Origin: G965220305 sp965220305
GTDB lineage: Bacteria > Chloroflexota > Dehalococcoidia > Lucifugimonadales > UBA3495
Reading direction: 5' to 3'
Assembly (NCBI GenBank): GCA_965220305.1
Contig: OZ244817.1
Span: forward strand, 3,782,001 to 3,846,000
Length of the DNA: 64,000 nucleotides
This document shows, piece by piece, positions 35,020 through 45,109 of this stretch. The notes beneath the pieces are model-generated. The model saw nothing but the letters and a program-made list of their open reading frames with translations, was not told where the DNA came from and did not search any database. The position numbers were made by a program, and so were the translations under genes. How positions within the stretch are numbered: the stretch's first letter is position 1; every line of letters starts with the position of its first letter.

Positions 35020-35902
35020 CTAAGGGGAGTCAACGACGATAGTGCGGCTAGGATCGCAGGAACATTTCAGCGAATCGTTCGGGCATCCTCGGGAGTGCCG
35101 GTCGACATGCGGGAGAAGGCAGTAGCTACCGCGCTCCGTGTCGCGAATCACCTCAGGTCGGTCGAGCGCCTTGCACGACCCGAGTTAGAAATCGCTTGGA
35201 CAGGGCCGCCTGCTGCGGGTCCACTGGTCCGTTCAACCTCTGTCGTATTGGAGGAAATGCTGGAAGGAGTACGCGACGCAGGCGAGGTATTGCTCGTCGG
35301 CTATACCGTCACGGTGGAAGCTGGGAGTGTTATGGAACGCGTGGTCGAGCTCCTTGTCTCGGCGGCACGGAGACGTGCGAACTTATCAATTGTTTTGCAC
35401 AGCGACGAAGACGAGACGACTAATTTGGACAACCTGCTCACCCTCTGGGACGTATTCGTCAAGAAACCAAAGGTTTACACCTGGCGGCCCCCTCCGGAGC
35501 ATCCCTATACCAAGTTGCACGCTAAATGCTTGGTGGTGGATCGGCTTGATGCCCTCGTCACGTCGGCAAACTTCACGTTCCATGGCCTTGAGTCCAACCT
35601 CGAGCTGGGGCTCAGGGTTCGGGGTCCACAGGCGGGCGCAATCGCCGAACGATTTGACCACTTGACCGCGTCCAAAGTGCTCCAACCTTGGACCAAGGTA
35701 GAGGCTGTTAGTAAATTAGCGTCGCATATCACCGTGGGCACGCAGTTCTAGATTTGCCATTCTTGCTGGATGGGAGTGGTGCAGTTCTGTTGGGATCGAT
35801 GGCTATGGAAGAAAAGGTTCCCAACCTTGATGACACTCCCTTCTATCAGGTCTTGCGTCGAAATTGATAAAATGGTGAAAATAGCTTCTTGAGAGTAGAG
35901 CG

Positions 35903-36097
35903 ATGGGTCATAGCATGTGGGATCTCAAAGTGGGGGAGCGAATTTCCCTAGAATCGGGAGCAGTTGCTGAGGTGGTTGCGCCCACAGAGGACGGTGACTG
36001 GGTTCTCGTGAAATACGTGGAGGCGCCGGAATTGCCCGAAATTATCGGGACGGAGGACCTGTGCAGCACCGATGAGATTCAATTGGATGTTACTTAG
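35903..36097 (+). CDS. Small hypothetical protein after DISARM
   Basis: A 64-residue acidic protein starting MGHSMWDLKVGERISLESG, with GAGAGTAGAG just upstream. It reads like a small beta-barrel (alternating hydrophobic residues, RISLESGAVAEVVAPTEDGDWVLVKYVEAP). It lies 151 nt downstream of drmC on the same strand. I do not recognise a family. It could be an accessory gene of the island or a remnant. Confidence 0.5.
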   Translation: MGHSMWDLKVGERISLESGAVAEVVAPTEDGDWVLVKYVEAPELPEIIGTEDLCSTDEIQLDVT

Positions 36098-36112
36098 AGT
36101 TCAGGTGTCAAG

Positions 36113-36261
36113 GTGTACCTGAAAGCCTATGCCAACGCCACAGAGGCCCGCAGGGAACTGTGAGCGCTTACTTCAGGTTCTACAACGACCAGAGGCCCCA
36201 TCAGGCCCTGGGGTACCGGACCCCGGGCGAGGTGTTCCACGAGGCCAGGAATGCCACGGGG
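36113..36261 (+). pseudogene. IS3-family transposase C-terminal remnant
   Basis: VYLKAYANATEARREL, then after a one-base shift AYFRFYNDQRPHQALGYRTP and GEVFHEARNA. This is the end of an IS3-type OrfB integrase core (the FYN--RPHQALGY-TP block). A TGA at the junction and the missing remainder show it is a fragment. Confidence 0.75.
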
Positions 36262-36436
36262 GATAGATCAAAGGGGACGGAAGGTCCACCGGAACGGGTG
36301 TTGTTATCATTGGTATGAGCAGCGGGACTCTCGCTCAATTCCACCCAGGCTCTGTCCAACTAATAGGGTCCACCTCAGACAGATGCGGAACGCTCGTGGC
36401 CGTTTCGGAGGAATACCGGTCTGGGGGGGGTGGCTC

Positions 36437-36574
36437 CTAGGCAGCGCGCATGGTGTGGCGAGTTGTGACACCCATCAGAGTGGCTGCCTGGTCCAATGTC
36501 ATGTGCTCAGTGAGCAAACTGTTCAGAACCTGAGGTATTGCCTGTTCTTTTTGAGTCAAAGTCACATTCTGCAT
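36437..36574 (-). pseudogene. Transposase N-terminal fragment (ISNCY-like)
   Basis: A 45-residue frame, MQNVTLTQKEQAIPQVLNSL and TEHMTLDQAATLMGVTTRH, resembles the N-terminal helix-turn-helix of ISNCY-type transposases. It stops at 36437 before the second half of the HTH domain. It is a truncated remnant. Confidence 0.6.
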
Positions 36575-36852
36575 GATGTGAAATTGGCATTTATGCTGGC
36601 AAGATGATCAAGGCACTTTCGCTGAACGTCAACACAGTATTCAACCGCCGATCGTCTGCAATCTTCCGCCCAAGCAGCCCACTATATCTCCGCCGTTTAC
36701 ATTTAGGACATTTCGTCGGTGCTCCTCCAGATGGTATCTGAACTCCTCTTTAGTGGCTAACTCGAAACCTGACAGGTAAGAATCCGAATGATGCGGGGGT
36801 GTCGGGCAGTGGTATCATGGGGTGGAAAGCCAAACTCAAAGCGTTGGGAGTT

Positions 36853-37172
36853 ATGGCCGAAAGATTTTCGACGGAAGCCCGTTCTCGCTTGATGTCTAGG
36901 GTGCGTAGCCAAGATACGGGCCCGGGGTTCCACGTTAGGTGGGCAGTTTGGGCAGCGAGGTACCGATAATCGATTGCCTGTCAAGAAATTGCCCGTTACG
37001 CCTGACCTGGTGTTTTCCAAACATAGGCTGCCTGTCTTCGTACATGGCGGCTTTTGGCATCAACACGAATGTCCCAATCCCAAGCGTCCCCCTTCAATCC
37101 GTAGGTTTTGGGACCAGAATCTGGTCAACAACATGACGCGAGATGCCCAGAATCGAATTCAGCCACGAGAAT
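36853..37172 (+). pseudogene. Second vsr gene, decayed
   Basis: MAERFSTEARSRLMSRVRSQ, then HVRWAVWAARYR, stops at a TAA near 36966. It resumes in another frame as LPVKKLPVTPDLVFSKHRLP, then VFVHGGFWHQHECPNPKRPP and FWDQNLVNNMTRDAQN. These are the Vsr blocks RSRLMSRV, PDLVF, V-V-G-FWH-H-C and FW--K/N--N--RD. It is clearly a separate, older copy from the intact vsr at 23405. It lies 182 nt upstream of the GHKL ATPase gene, which suggests the two once formed a unit. Confidence 0.8.
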
Positions 37173-37354
37173 GGTACGGCGAACCTACTGAAGCAGCACG
37201 ATTTAGTTGCGGAAAGGTTCCCTGTTGAGTGGAGCCCAGCGACCTTGACGTTTGGTGGTTGTTCGTAAGCAGCCGTTATGGTCCAACCAAGCAGAACTTG
37301 TCTTCCATATTCCTGTGAAATCCGAGTTTCGAAGAATCTCCCGGATAGATTGAC

Positions 37355-40300
37355 ATGACGACGACGAAAGTCACGGCACAATTTACGGCCAGTGCTCGTA
37401 CCGTTGAGATGCTGGGGCGACAGCAGATTGCAGGCATTCCAAACGCCATTAACGAATTGTTCAAGAACGCTTACGACGCCTACGCGGATCGTGCAGTGGC
37501 TGAATATTACGTGCCAGAGCGTCTGTTGGTTCTCAGAGATAACGGACTGGGAATGACGAGGGAAGACATTGAGCATAAGTGGCTGGTTTTGGGCACCGAT
37601 AGCAAGGTGGGAAACCGGAAGGGGGACATGCCGAAAATAGCGGAGGAGTTGGGTCTCGAGCGACGTGAGCCTGTGGGGGAAAAAGGAATCGGTCGTCTCG
37701 CCATAGGGGTAATCGGACCACAAGTCTTGGTGCTGAGTCGCGCAAAGCGACTTAAGGGATCGCCAAAGACTGTTGCCGTATTCGTTAACTGGTCTTTGTT
37801 TGAACTACCGGGGGTGTCCTTGAATGACATCGTAGTTCCATTGAGAGAGTTCGAACGCGGGGTGCTCCCTGACAAGGCAACTGTGGTCGGCATGGTGGAC
37901 GAAGTGCGGCAGAATCTCCGCCGATTGAAACGTGGAAGGGTCAAACCAAGGTCAAAGAGATTGAACAACAATTAAATAGTTTCAACTTTGACCCCGCCGC
38001 AATGCAGGCGAGATTCGGCGCCTCTGACTTGAATGGAGAGGCTGTTGGTACCCAGTTCTACATTCATCCCGTTGACAGTGTGCTTGATGAGGCGATAGCC
38101 GAGAGAGCACGAACCAGGACATTAGGAATTCGATCGGCTAGGCAGAAATTACGCAATATGCTCGTGGGTTTTACTAATACTATGGTGCGAGAGGATATCC
38201 AGCCGCCAATAGATACCGAGTTCTACTTTTATCCGACGTTGGACGTACGAGAACCGTTAATCGGGCGCGAAGAGTTTTTCACCCCAAATGAGTTCGCTTC
38301 TGCCGATCATCATATTAGTGGCCGCTTCGATGAGCGCGGGCAGTTCAGAGGAACCATTTCCGTGTATGGTGAGGAAGTAAATGATCATGTCATCTCTTGG
38401 ACCGAAGGCAAAGGTGAAACGACGGATTGCGGACCATTTTACCTGAATCTAGCCTATGTCCAAGGGCGGGGAATCGAGACCCGGATGTACTCGGAAGATT
38501 GGCGCAATCTGAATAGCAAACTTAACGAGATAGGTGGTCTCTACATTTATAGGAACGGGATTCGGATCCTGCCCTACGGGGACCCAGACGTAGACTTCCT
38601 GGGATTTGAAGAACGCCGTTCAAGACGGGCTGCTAGTTATTTCTTTTCATACAGGCGTATGTTCGGAACGATTGAACTGTCCGATGACCGAAAATACAAA
38701 CTTCAGGAAAAGGCCGGTCGCGAAGGTTTCATGGAAAACCGCGCGTTCCGTCAATTTAAGGACATTCTTGAACATTTCTTCACCCAGATGGCCGCCGACT
38801 TTTTCCATGACAATTCTCCAGAGGGGAACTTCCAGGCGAAGCGGGAAGAGTTGGGACGTCAAGCTCGGGCAGCCCGGCAGCGAGACAAAGAGGTTTCTTC
38901 CCTTCGGTCTATATTCGTCCGTGAGTTCCGGAGCCTTAAGTCCGATCTAGACTCTGGAGGATTGGATGGTCGAGTAGAGGAAATCCTAGAGAATCTCAGG
39001 TCAAATTTAAACAGTGCTGCCGGTTTTCTGGATCCTAAGGACAGAGAACGGGCGATGGTGTCGGCGAGCCATATCGCTGTCACTCAGATTGAATTATTAC
39101 GATCGAAATATAAGACTCCCGAACCAGATGGATTTGGGCCGACACAATCTTTGCGGCGGGACTTGAGCGATTATGAGCTGACATTTGCCAAAAAGGAAGA
39201 CCAAGTACTGAGACCTGCCTCCATGGGGATTGAGGAGGTGTTGCGAGAATCAGGCAGTGAGTCCGGTTTATCCTTGAGCCAGAAGCAGTTCCTTAAGGAA
39301 CGCCTCGACTACTTGGCTGAGTCCGAAGAGTCAGCGCTTGCGGCCGAAATCCGAAACGCTTCCGATGAGGTTGACCGGGTCGCTTTAAGAGCGAAGGAGA
39401 CGCTGTCGGTGCAATTGGAGGCTTTCAAAGGCGCCCTAACTGTGGTCATATCTAGGGTGGAAGAGAAGGATTTTGACTTGCTGTCTGACGGCGAATTGGC
39501 CGAATTGGCCGTTTCGCTAAGCTCCGACATACAAACCCTCGGTGAAGCCAAGAGGCGCATAATAGGAGACATAAAAAAACAGTTCACTGTAGTTAACGTC
39601 GATCCAGACGAGACCGGGGTCATTCTAACCCAAAGTGACGTAGTCGGTGCCATAGAAGAGGATATGGACTCCTTGCGACACGACTCCTTTAGAGACTTGG
39701 AGTATGTACAGCTTGGGATGACTGTCGGCATTATCGACCACGAACTTCAGGCCGTCATACGGTCGCTACGTCATAATTTGGGGAGGCTTCGTACTTGGGC
39801 TGTCAGAAACGAACAATTGGGCGACGTTTACCAAGGGATACGAGTGAACTTTGATCACTTGGATAGCTATTTGAGATTGCTGACGCCACTTCAACGTCGT
39901 TCGCGGAGAACCCTTTCCGAAATAAAGGGTTCAGCAATTTTTAATTTTGTTGAAGAGCTTTTTGCAGATCGGTTGGAAGAACATCAGATTAGTCTGGAAC
40001 AATCTCCTGCGTTCGAGAAAGTTTCTTTGGTGAGCTATCCCTCTACTTTCTATCCCGTCTTCATAAATTTGGTTGACAACGCGATTTTTTGGCTACAGCG
40101 TAGGGAATCCGACCGTCGCATTCGGTTCGACATCAAGGGAAACGCTTTGCTTGTGCGCAATAACGGGCCTGGAATTCCGGTCCGTGATCGAGAGGCCGTG
40201 TTCCAGGCTGGTTTCACGCGTAAGCCCGGAGGAATGGGACTCGGATTGTACATCGCCAGGAGTGTGTTGAGACAGGTCAAATATGATATCGATCTGCTAG

Positions 40301-40371
40301 ACCCCCCAGACGGAGAGGGGGTCATCTTTAGGATAGCGTCTCTGGAGGAAAGCAATGACCGAAGTCGGTAG
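37355..40371 (+). CDS. Large GHKL ATPase with two ATPase domains, one frameshift
   Basis: The gene starts MTTTKVTAQFTASARTVEML at 37355. The N-terminal domain is a GHKL ATPase of the MutL/MORC/Hsp90 type: N box AINELFKNAYDAYAD (E34, N38, D41), G1 DNGLGM (62-67) and GEKGIGRLA (108-116). The frame is lost near 37905-37925 (after DEVRQNL) and continues one frame over with PIETWKGQTKVKEIEQQL without further damage to 40371. Corrected length is about 1005 residues. The middle region is largely helical. A second, histidine-kinase-like ATPase is at the C-terminus: an H-box-like MTVGIIDHELQAVI, N box NLVDNAIFW, G1 NNGPGIP and G2 GGMGLGLYIARSVL. The stop overlaps the receiver-like gene by 17 nt. Sensor ATPase of a defence module is my inference. 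Confidence 0.8.
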
Positions 40372-42061
40372 CGCCTCCGATTTCCCCAAACAGTCCAAGA
40401 AGGTCGCTCAACGGTTTCTTCGAAACGTGCTAGTGCTTGACGACCGTGCCTTAATGCAACCTGCGCCTATTCAGAGCAGGAAGCAAGGCACTTTAGCACC
40501 TCCAGGCCCCGAGTCGGTGGATGCTGCATTGCCTCCAACTGTCCAAATTCAGGCTGGGAAGGAGTCCTTGAACGCCGATGAACTTGTCAGGGGTTTTGCC
40601 AAACTAGGAGTTATGTGTGCTCCTTTGGTGCCGGACGTCGATGGTGCTGTCGGAGAGGATTCCTTCATAAAGGACGTTTCCGACACAGCGGTGCGGGCAG
40701 ACATATTGGTTCTCGATTGGTGGATGAGTGGCAACCGGAATTGGAGTAAGACCCAGTTGGCCGAAAAGGTAATTAGGAGGATTCTCGAACTAGACCAATC
40801 CGCCGGCGGGAGGTTACGGCTTGTTGCAATCTATACCGGAGAATCGAAAACCGATCGTGTCCTGGAAAGAGTGAAAAGGCTTGTGGGCCGAAGCTATTCA
40901 GGGTTCCCCCCGTTGCCCGCTGAGAGTGCGGGTGAGACAAATGTGGACTGGCTGTCGAAGGGCCCGTTCCGTTTAGTGGTGATTCCTAAGAGCTATGGAG
41001 CGGAAGTAGGCCATCAGGTCTTGGAGAGCGGTTTGGCGGATCGGTTGGTAGAGGAGTATTCGAAACTGACGCACGGATTGTTGCGAAATGTAGCCTTTCG
41101 TGGACTATCGGCTTTGCGGGAACGGGCCCATCAGATGCTGGCTACCTTTGAAGAAGATATTGACCCGGCCTTTCTAATCCATCGTGCGTTGCTTCCCAAT
41201 GCTAGTGACGCTGAATCTCATGTCATTGAGATACTGGGTTCGGAGTTATTGGCTATCCTGGAAGAGCAAGGAGCGGCTGCAGAAGCTAGTAGCGAAGCCA
41301 TTGAAGGTTGGTTGCGGTTTCATGGCACTGACAGTTTCGTAGAGGTGGACGGTTTACTGAAGTGGGGACAATGCAAGATCGACGCCTGGAGTCGGGTGTT
41401 GACTGGGGGGGTGTCGTACGACAGCCGTCCGATAGGCCAAGTCTCGAGGCCTGAAGTTGACGATCTGATTGTCGCACTCAGAAGTAAAGGTACACAAGCT
41501 CTCGTACCCAGAAACTCGAATCACCAAAGTTGCGACTATGATGAGATAGCTAGGCAAGCCAATTTCAGATTCGCCTCTTTGATGAAAATGAGAAATGTAT
41601 ACACCGAAGAGCCTCCCCATCTGACCTTGGGGACAGTCCTATTCCGTAAACGCGACGGCAAATACTTTCTTTGCCTTCAGCCAAAATGCGATTCCGTTCG
41701 ATTAAGGAACAACACTCCGTTTCCTCTTCTTTCTCTTTTCGTCGCGCAAGAGCAAGAAAAGTATGACCTAATTCTCAAAGGTGAAGGGAAAGAGAATAAA
41801 TGGATATGCTTAGTGGTCCGGACGAAGTCCAGGAATCTCGAACTGCCTATATTCACCCCAGAAGCTACGTCCAGGATGGTTCTCGCGACAAAGAAAGCCG
41901 GGCGGTTTTCTTTCAAGGATGACAAAAAAGTTGAATATCGTTGGGTAGCCGCTATGAAAGATGAACATGCGTTGAAGGTTGTCAGCGACCTTTCGTCTAA
42001 TTTGGCTCGCCCAGGCCCGAATGATTCCGAATGGCTACGCCGCAACTTCCCGGAGAAATAG
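40355..42061 (+). CDS. Receiver-like protein paired with the GHKL ATPase
   Basis: A 568-residue protein from the ATG at 40355, with GGAGGAAAGC upstream, inside the end of the ATPase gene. The N-terminal 215 residues keep the key positions of a response-regulator receiver: acidic pair in NVLVLDD (D29, D30), phospho-acceptor D121 in ADILVLDWWM, T161 in VAIYTGES and K212 in VVIPKSYG. There is a long insertion between the first and second blocks. No DNA-binding output domain is visible. The remaining 350 residues are a helical region and a beta-rich C-terminal domain that I do not recognise. Coupling to a kinase-like ATPase suggests phosphotransfer or ATP-dependent signalling leading to an unknown effector output. 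Confidence 0.75.
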   Translation: MTEVGSASDFPKQSKKVAQRFLRNVLVLDDRALMQPAPIQSRKQGTLAPPGPESVDAALPPTVQIQAGKESLNADELVRGFAKLGVMCAPLVPDVDGAVGEDSFIKDVSDTAVRADILVLDWWMSGNRNWSKTQLAEKVIRRILELDQSAGGRLRLVAIYTGESKTDRVLERVKRLVGRSYSGFPPLPAESAGETNVDWLSKGPFRLVVIPKSYGAEVGHQVLESGLADRLVEEYSKLTHGLLRNVAFRGLSALRERAHQMLATFEEDIDPAFLIHRALLPNASDAESHVIEILGSELLAILEEQGAAAEASSEAIEGWLRFHGTDSFVEVDGLLKWGQCKIDAWSRVLTGGVSYDSRPIGQVSRPEVDDLIVALRSKGTQALVPRNSNHQSCDYDEIARQANFRFASLMKMRNVYTEEPPHLTLGTVLFRKRDGKYFLCLQPKCDSVRLRNNTPFPLLSLFVAQEQEKYDLILKGEGKENKWICLVVRTKSRNLELPIFTPEATSRMVLATKKAGRFSFKDDKKVEYRWVAAMKDEHALKVVSDLSSNLARPGPNDSEWLRRNFPEK

Positions 42062-42261
42062 GGTGACAATCCAATACATGGGTCCGACTTGCAGCAACAA
42101 GTGGTCGTAGAATTGCACGAATCTGTAGCTAGTTGGTGCACATCAATGACAAGTACCAGCCTCCCTGGGAAGGAGAGGCTGGTACTGTGGGGCGTCCGGC
42201 ACAGTACAACCCCTGATTCTGAATGCAGTGTTCTGGATTCTGCGCACTGGTGCACCTTAGC

Positions 42262-42455
42262 GAGACCTGCGGCCCGATTACGGGGACTGGAAGAACACCA
42301 TCGCCGGGTTTGCCGATGGGGGGACCGTGGGGTCTGGGCTCGCATCCTGGACAGCGTGATGGATAACCTTGACTTTGAGTGGTTGAAGGTTGACGCCAGC
42401 TATATCAAGGTGCATCCCCATGGGGCAGGTGCACGTGGCGGCAACCAGGCCTTGG
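42262..42455 (+). pseudogene. IS5-family transposase remnant
   Basis: GLEEHHRRVCRWGDRGVWAR then ILDSVMDNLDFEWLKVDASY and IKVHPHGAGARGGNQA: the central part of an IS5-type (IS427-like) first frame, including the first catalytic aspartate (VDASYI). Neither the N-terminus nor the rest is present. Confidence 0.75.
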
Positions 42456-42960
42456 AATCCCTCCCAATGCTCGTGCCCCCGTTCGGCTAGGGAACAGGTT
42501 TGAAATCTGTCAATGTCCTCCGGAACGTGGTGTTCCAGAAATATGACAACAAAATGGAATGGTCAGAGTAACTGATACACTATATGCCCTACGCGCAAGG
42601 AACCTGGGTGAGGTCGTCTATACGGCTAGGTCAGCCTACTCTGTGGTAGCAGAACGATAGGAATAGGCCTTATAGACACTACAGTTCGAACCACACCTCA
42701 AAAATGGTACTGCCTACCGTCAAGTTAGGCCCACCAAGCTGGATAAAATCAAGAACATTTTCCATCACTTTCACTCTGGCGCTGTAATTATCTGCACTAT
42801 TCTATCAGGCAGGTCTATCAGGCAGGTAAGCTCGCTAATAAACGAGCGAGTGGACACATCGGTAAAGGATAGCTTCGTAACGATGCTAAACCAAAGCCAA
42901 GGTGAAAAGTGCAGGAACATAGGGTAAATTTGCAGAGGAACCGGGTCAGGCCATGCTTGG
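42456..42960. other. Gap after the GHKL module
   Basis: I see no gene in these 505 bases. The region is AT-richer, with a short direct repeat (TCTATCAGGCAGG twice near 42802-42825). Confidence 0.45.
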
Positions 42961-44073
42961 GTGAGAGAGAGGTTGGTGATGGGCGTGAGGGAGATAGAGC
43001 GGTTTCTAGAACAGTGGCAGATGGAAATCCAGGATTTACGCCGGGGGATGATTCTGGCTCCTACGCCCCGGGAGCGTGAGCGATGGTACGCAATCTTGCT
43101 GCTGGCTCAAGGTTGGACGGCAACGGCGACAGCGGAGGCGTTGGAACGGAACCCCCACTCCATCGGGCGATGGGCGTCGGCCTTTGGGGAGGGAAGGCCC
43201 GCAGCCTTGATATTCGAGCAGCCCAGGGGCTCACCCAGTTGCCTGCGACGCGCCCCTCCCGCCTACCCGGCAAAGTAGCTTATTGCCAGGGTAGGCACAA
43301 CATACAAGTTGCCTGAACTACCTGCACCGGCTGGGGTTTGCCTTCAAGCGTCCCAGGAAGCGTCTGCTCAAGGCTGATGAGACCAAGCGGGAGGCTTTCG
43401 TGGCGGAGTACGCCGCACTGAGAAATGTGGCCCAACGGACTGAAGTCAGGATATTCTTCGCTGAGGGGGCCCACTTCCGGGCGGACGCGGAACTGTGGGG
43501 CAAGTGGGTGCTAAAGGGCCAACCTGCGTTGGTGGATTCGACCAGCCCGCAGCATGGCGAGAAGGCCAGCTATTATTCGGCGGTGTGCCTGGAGACCGAG
43601 GAGGTGGAATGGATGGAACTGGAGAGCAAAAGCAACGCCGGGACCTCAGCGGCATTCCTGGGCCATTTGCGAAAGAGGCACCTTGGGCCGCTCACGGTGA
43701 TCTTGGACAATGCCCCGGCCCATCGCGGAGAGCCGGTGCGAGAGTACCTCGGGACGCCTGGGCTGGGGTCGGGGTTGGTGAACCCCCGTTTTCACGAGGG
43801 TAGGCTCTGCCGGGCTACAGTCCGGACTTCAACGCCGATGAGGCTATCTGGGGCTGGGCCAGAGAGGAGGCCACTGGCAATCTGTGCCAAGGAACCAAGG
43901 CGGCTGTACAGGAGAGGGCCAGCAACTTCCTGGCTGGGCTGTCCAGCCGGAAAGACGAGGTGAAACGCCGCCGCCGGAGGATCCTGCAATCAAGGGCCGA
44001 AGCACTCCCCCGAGACTTCCAGCCGAATTCTCCGCCTCAGCCAAATGCACATCCCACCTTGGTTTTGGTTTAG
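42961..44073 (+). pseudogene. IS630-family transposase, decayed
   Basis: The N-terminal part (from GTG 42961 or ATG 42979) has an HTH region ERERWYAILLLAQGWTATAT and AEALERNPHSIGRW. The frame is lost after EQPRGSPS, an internal part is deleted near 43265-43315, and the next frame gives LNYLHRLGFAFKRPRKR, ADETKREAFVAEY, FFAEGAHFRADAELWGKW and VILDNAPAHRG. The final block YSPDFNADEAIWGWAREEA is in a third frame. It is a different IS630 subtype from the intact element at 20960 and is not functional. Confidence 0.8.
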
Positions 44074-44137
44074 AATGGTTCATTCGTATATAGGCGGAAC
44101 ACTCGATATTAGCAAGGCGCAACCCAAGGGTTCTCTG

Positions 44138-45088
44138 ATGTTCCTTCCAAGGCTCTTACTCTGTACTGTCCTGCTGACTTTCGGTACAGCCGTCACGGTG
44201 GCTTGCACTTCACCTGAACCTACGACAGTCCCGACGTGGGCGGCACCAGTCGCTCCCTCAACGCCGACGGCAACCCCCACGCCAGCTCCCACCGACGCCT
44301 CGGAGCCAACACCTGCTTCCGCGCCGACGGCAAACCCCACGCCGAAGCCTACAGCCACCCCGGTTCTACCGGTACGTTCACAGCTGGCACGCGCTGTCGA
44401 GCAGGATGATGTAATGACCCTGCAAAGTTTGCTGCAAGATGGAGGGGATGAATGGATTCATGCAAGCGACCAATCTGGTTGGACATTAGGAGAGCATTTG
44501 CTCGCCATTGCCATTAGCAACAACAATGCTGAGATGGTACAGACTATAGTTGACGCCGGTGCCAATGTGAAAGGGAGGGATGATGGCGGTAACCCACTTA
44601 TTCTCGTAGCCGTTCATGAAGATGAACCGGAGATAGTGCGCACTTTGCTGAACGCCGGAGCTGACCCAAACCAAAAGGACGCCCTTGATAATCCGCTAAT
44701 CCAAGTCGCTATCGTTAAGAACCAGCCTGAAACGGTACAATTTCTATTAGATGCTGGAGGAGACCCCAACGGAACAAATTTCGTGGGCAACCCACTCATT
44801 CATGAAGCCATAGCTCTTGGAAGAAACCCGCAGTTCGTTCAGATGTTGGTCGAAGCCGGTGCCGATGTGGACGCGACTGAACATGGCGGCAGGTTCCCTG
44901 TGCTAGGCAGCGAAACGACGGCGCTGACAGTGGCTGTCCAGAGTGGTTATCTAGAGATAGTACAAATTCTGGTCGAAGCCGGCGCTGATGTTCACGCAAA
45001 GCGGGATGCCTTCACGACATCTGCTCTGGAAGCAGCCCTTACACAACACAACTTAAAAATCAGAAGGATTGTGACTGAGGCCCAGTAG
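44138..45088 (+). CDS. Exported ankyrin-repeat protein, possible lipoprotein
   Basis: A 316-residue protein starting MFLPRLLLCTVLLTFGTAV at the ATG at 44138, with CAAGGG upstream; the frame is open from 44045, but this start gives a clean signal peptide. The signal ends at TVACTSPEP, where the cysteine could be lipidated (the lipobox is weak). A threonine-proline-alanine-rich linker (about 30-80) leads to about six ankyrin repeats (for example EIVRTLLNAGADPNQKDALD, ETVQFLLDAGGDPNG, EIVQILVEAGADVHAK). Ankyrin arrays bind proteins. It is isolated between IS remnants, so its origin may be foreign. No enzymatic domain is seen. Confidence 0.85.
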   Translation: MFLPRLLLCTVLLTFGTAVTVACTSPEPTTVPTWAAPVAPSTPTATPTPAPTDASEPTPASAPTANPTPKPTATPVLPVRSQLARAVEQDDVMTLQSLLQDGGDEWIHASDQSGWTLGEHLLAIAISNNNAEMVQTIVDAGANVKGRDDGGNPLILVAVHEDEPEIVRTLLNAGADPNQKDALDNPLIQVAIVKNQPETVQFLLDAGGDPNGTNFVGNPLIHEAIALGRNPQFVQMLVEAGADVDATEHGGRFPVLGSETTALTVAVQSGYLEIVQILVEAGADVHAKRDAFTTSALEAALTQHNLKIRRIVTEAQ

Positions 45089-45109
45089 AATCCGGTCGGC
45101 TGCACTCTG

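Larger units (their letters stand above)
33461..35751 (+). pseudogene. drmC: DISARM phospholipase D-like DrmC, interrupted by IS701
   Basis: The coding sequence is in two parts: 33461-33590 (TTG start overlapping the drmB stop; SLTEDLAELVVALPP) and 35024-35751. Removing the IS at 33591-35019 and one CTAA copy joins FGFARL to RGVNDDSAARI in one frame of 858 nt (285 residues plus stop). The C-terminal part has the PLD motif HAKCLVVD (HxKxxxxD) with SANFTFHGLESNLELG. DrmC-type PLD proteins act as nucleases or accessory factors, and in the characterised Bacillus system drmC was reported to be dispensable for defence. As it stands, only a 44-residue N-terminal piece or an IS-started C-terminal piece could be made. 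Confidence 0.9.

Noticed and set aside
36251..36607. Plus-strand frame of 118 codons after the IS3 remnant
   Set aside because: It is out of frame with the transposase remnant and antisense to the ISNCY-like fragment; no domain is seen.
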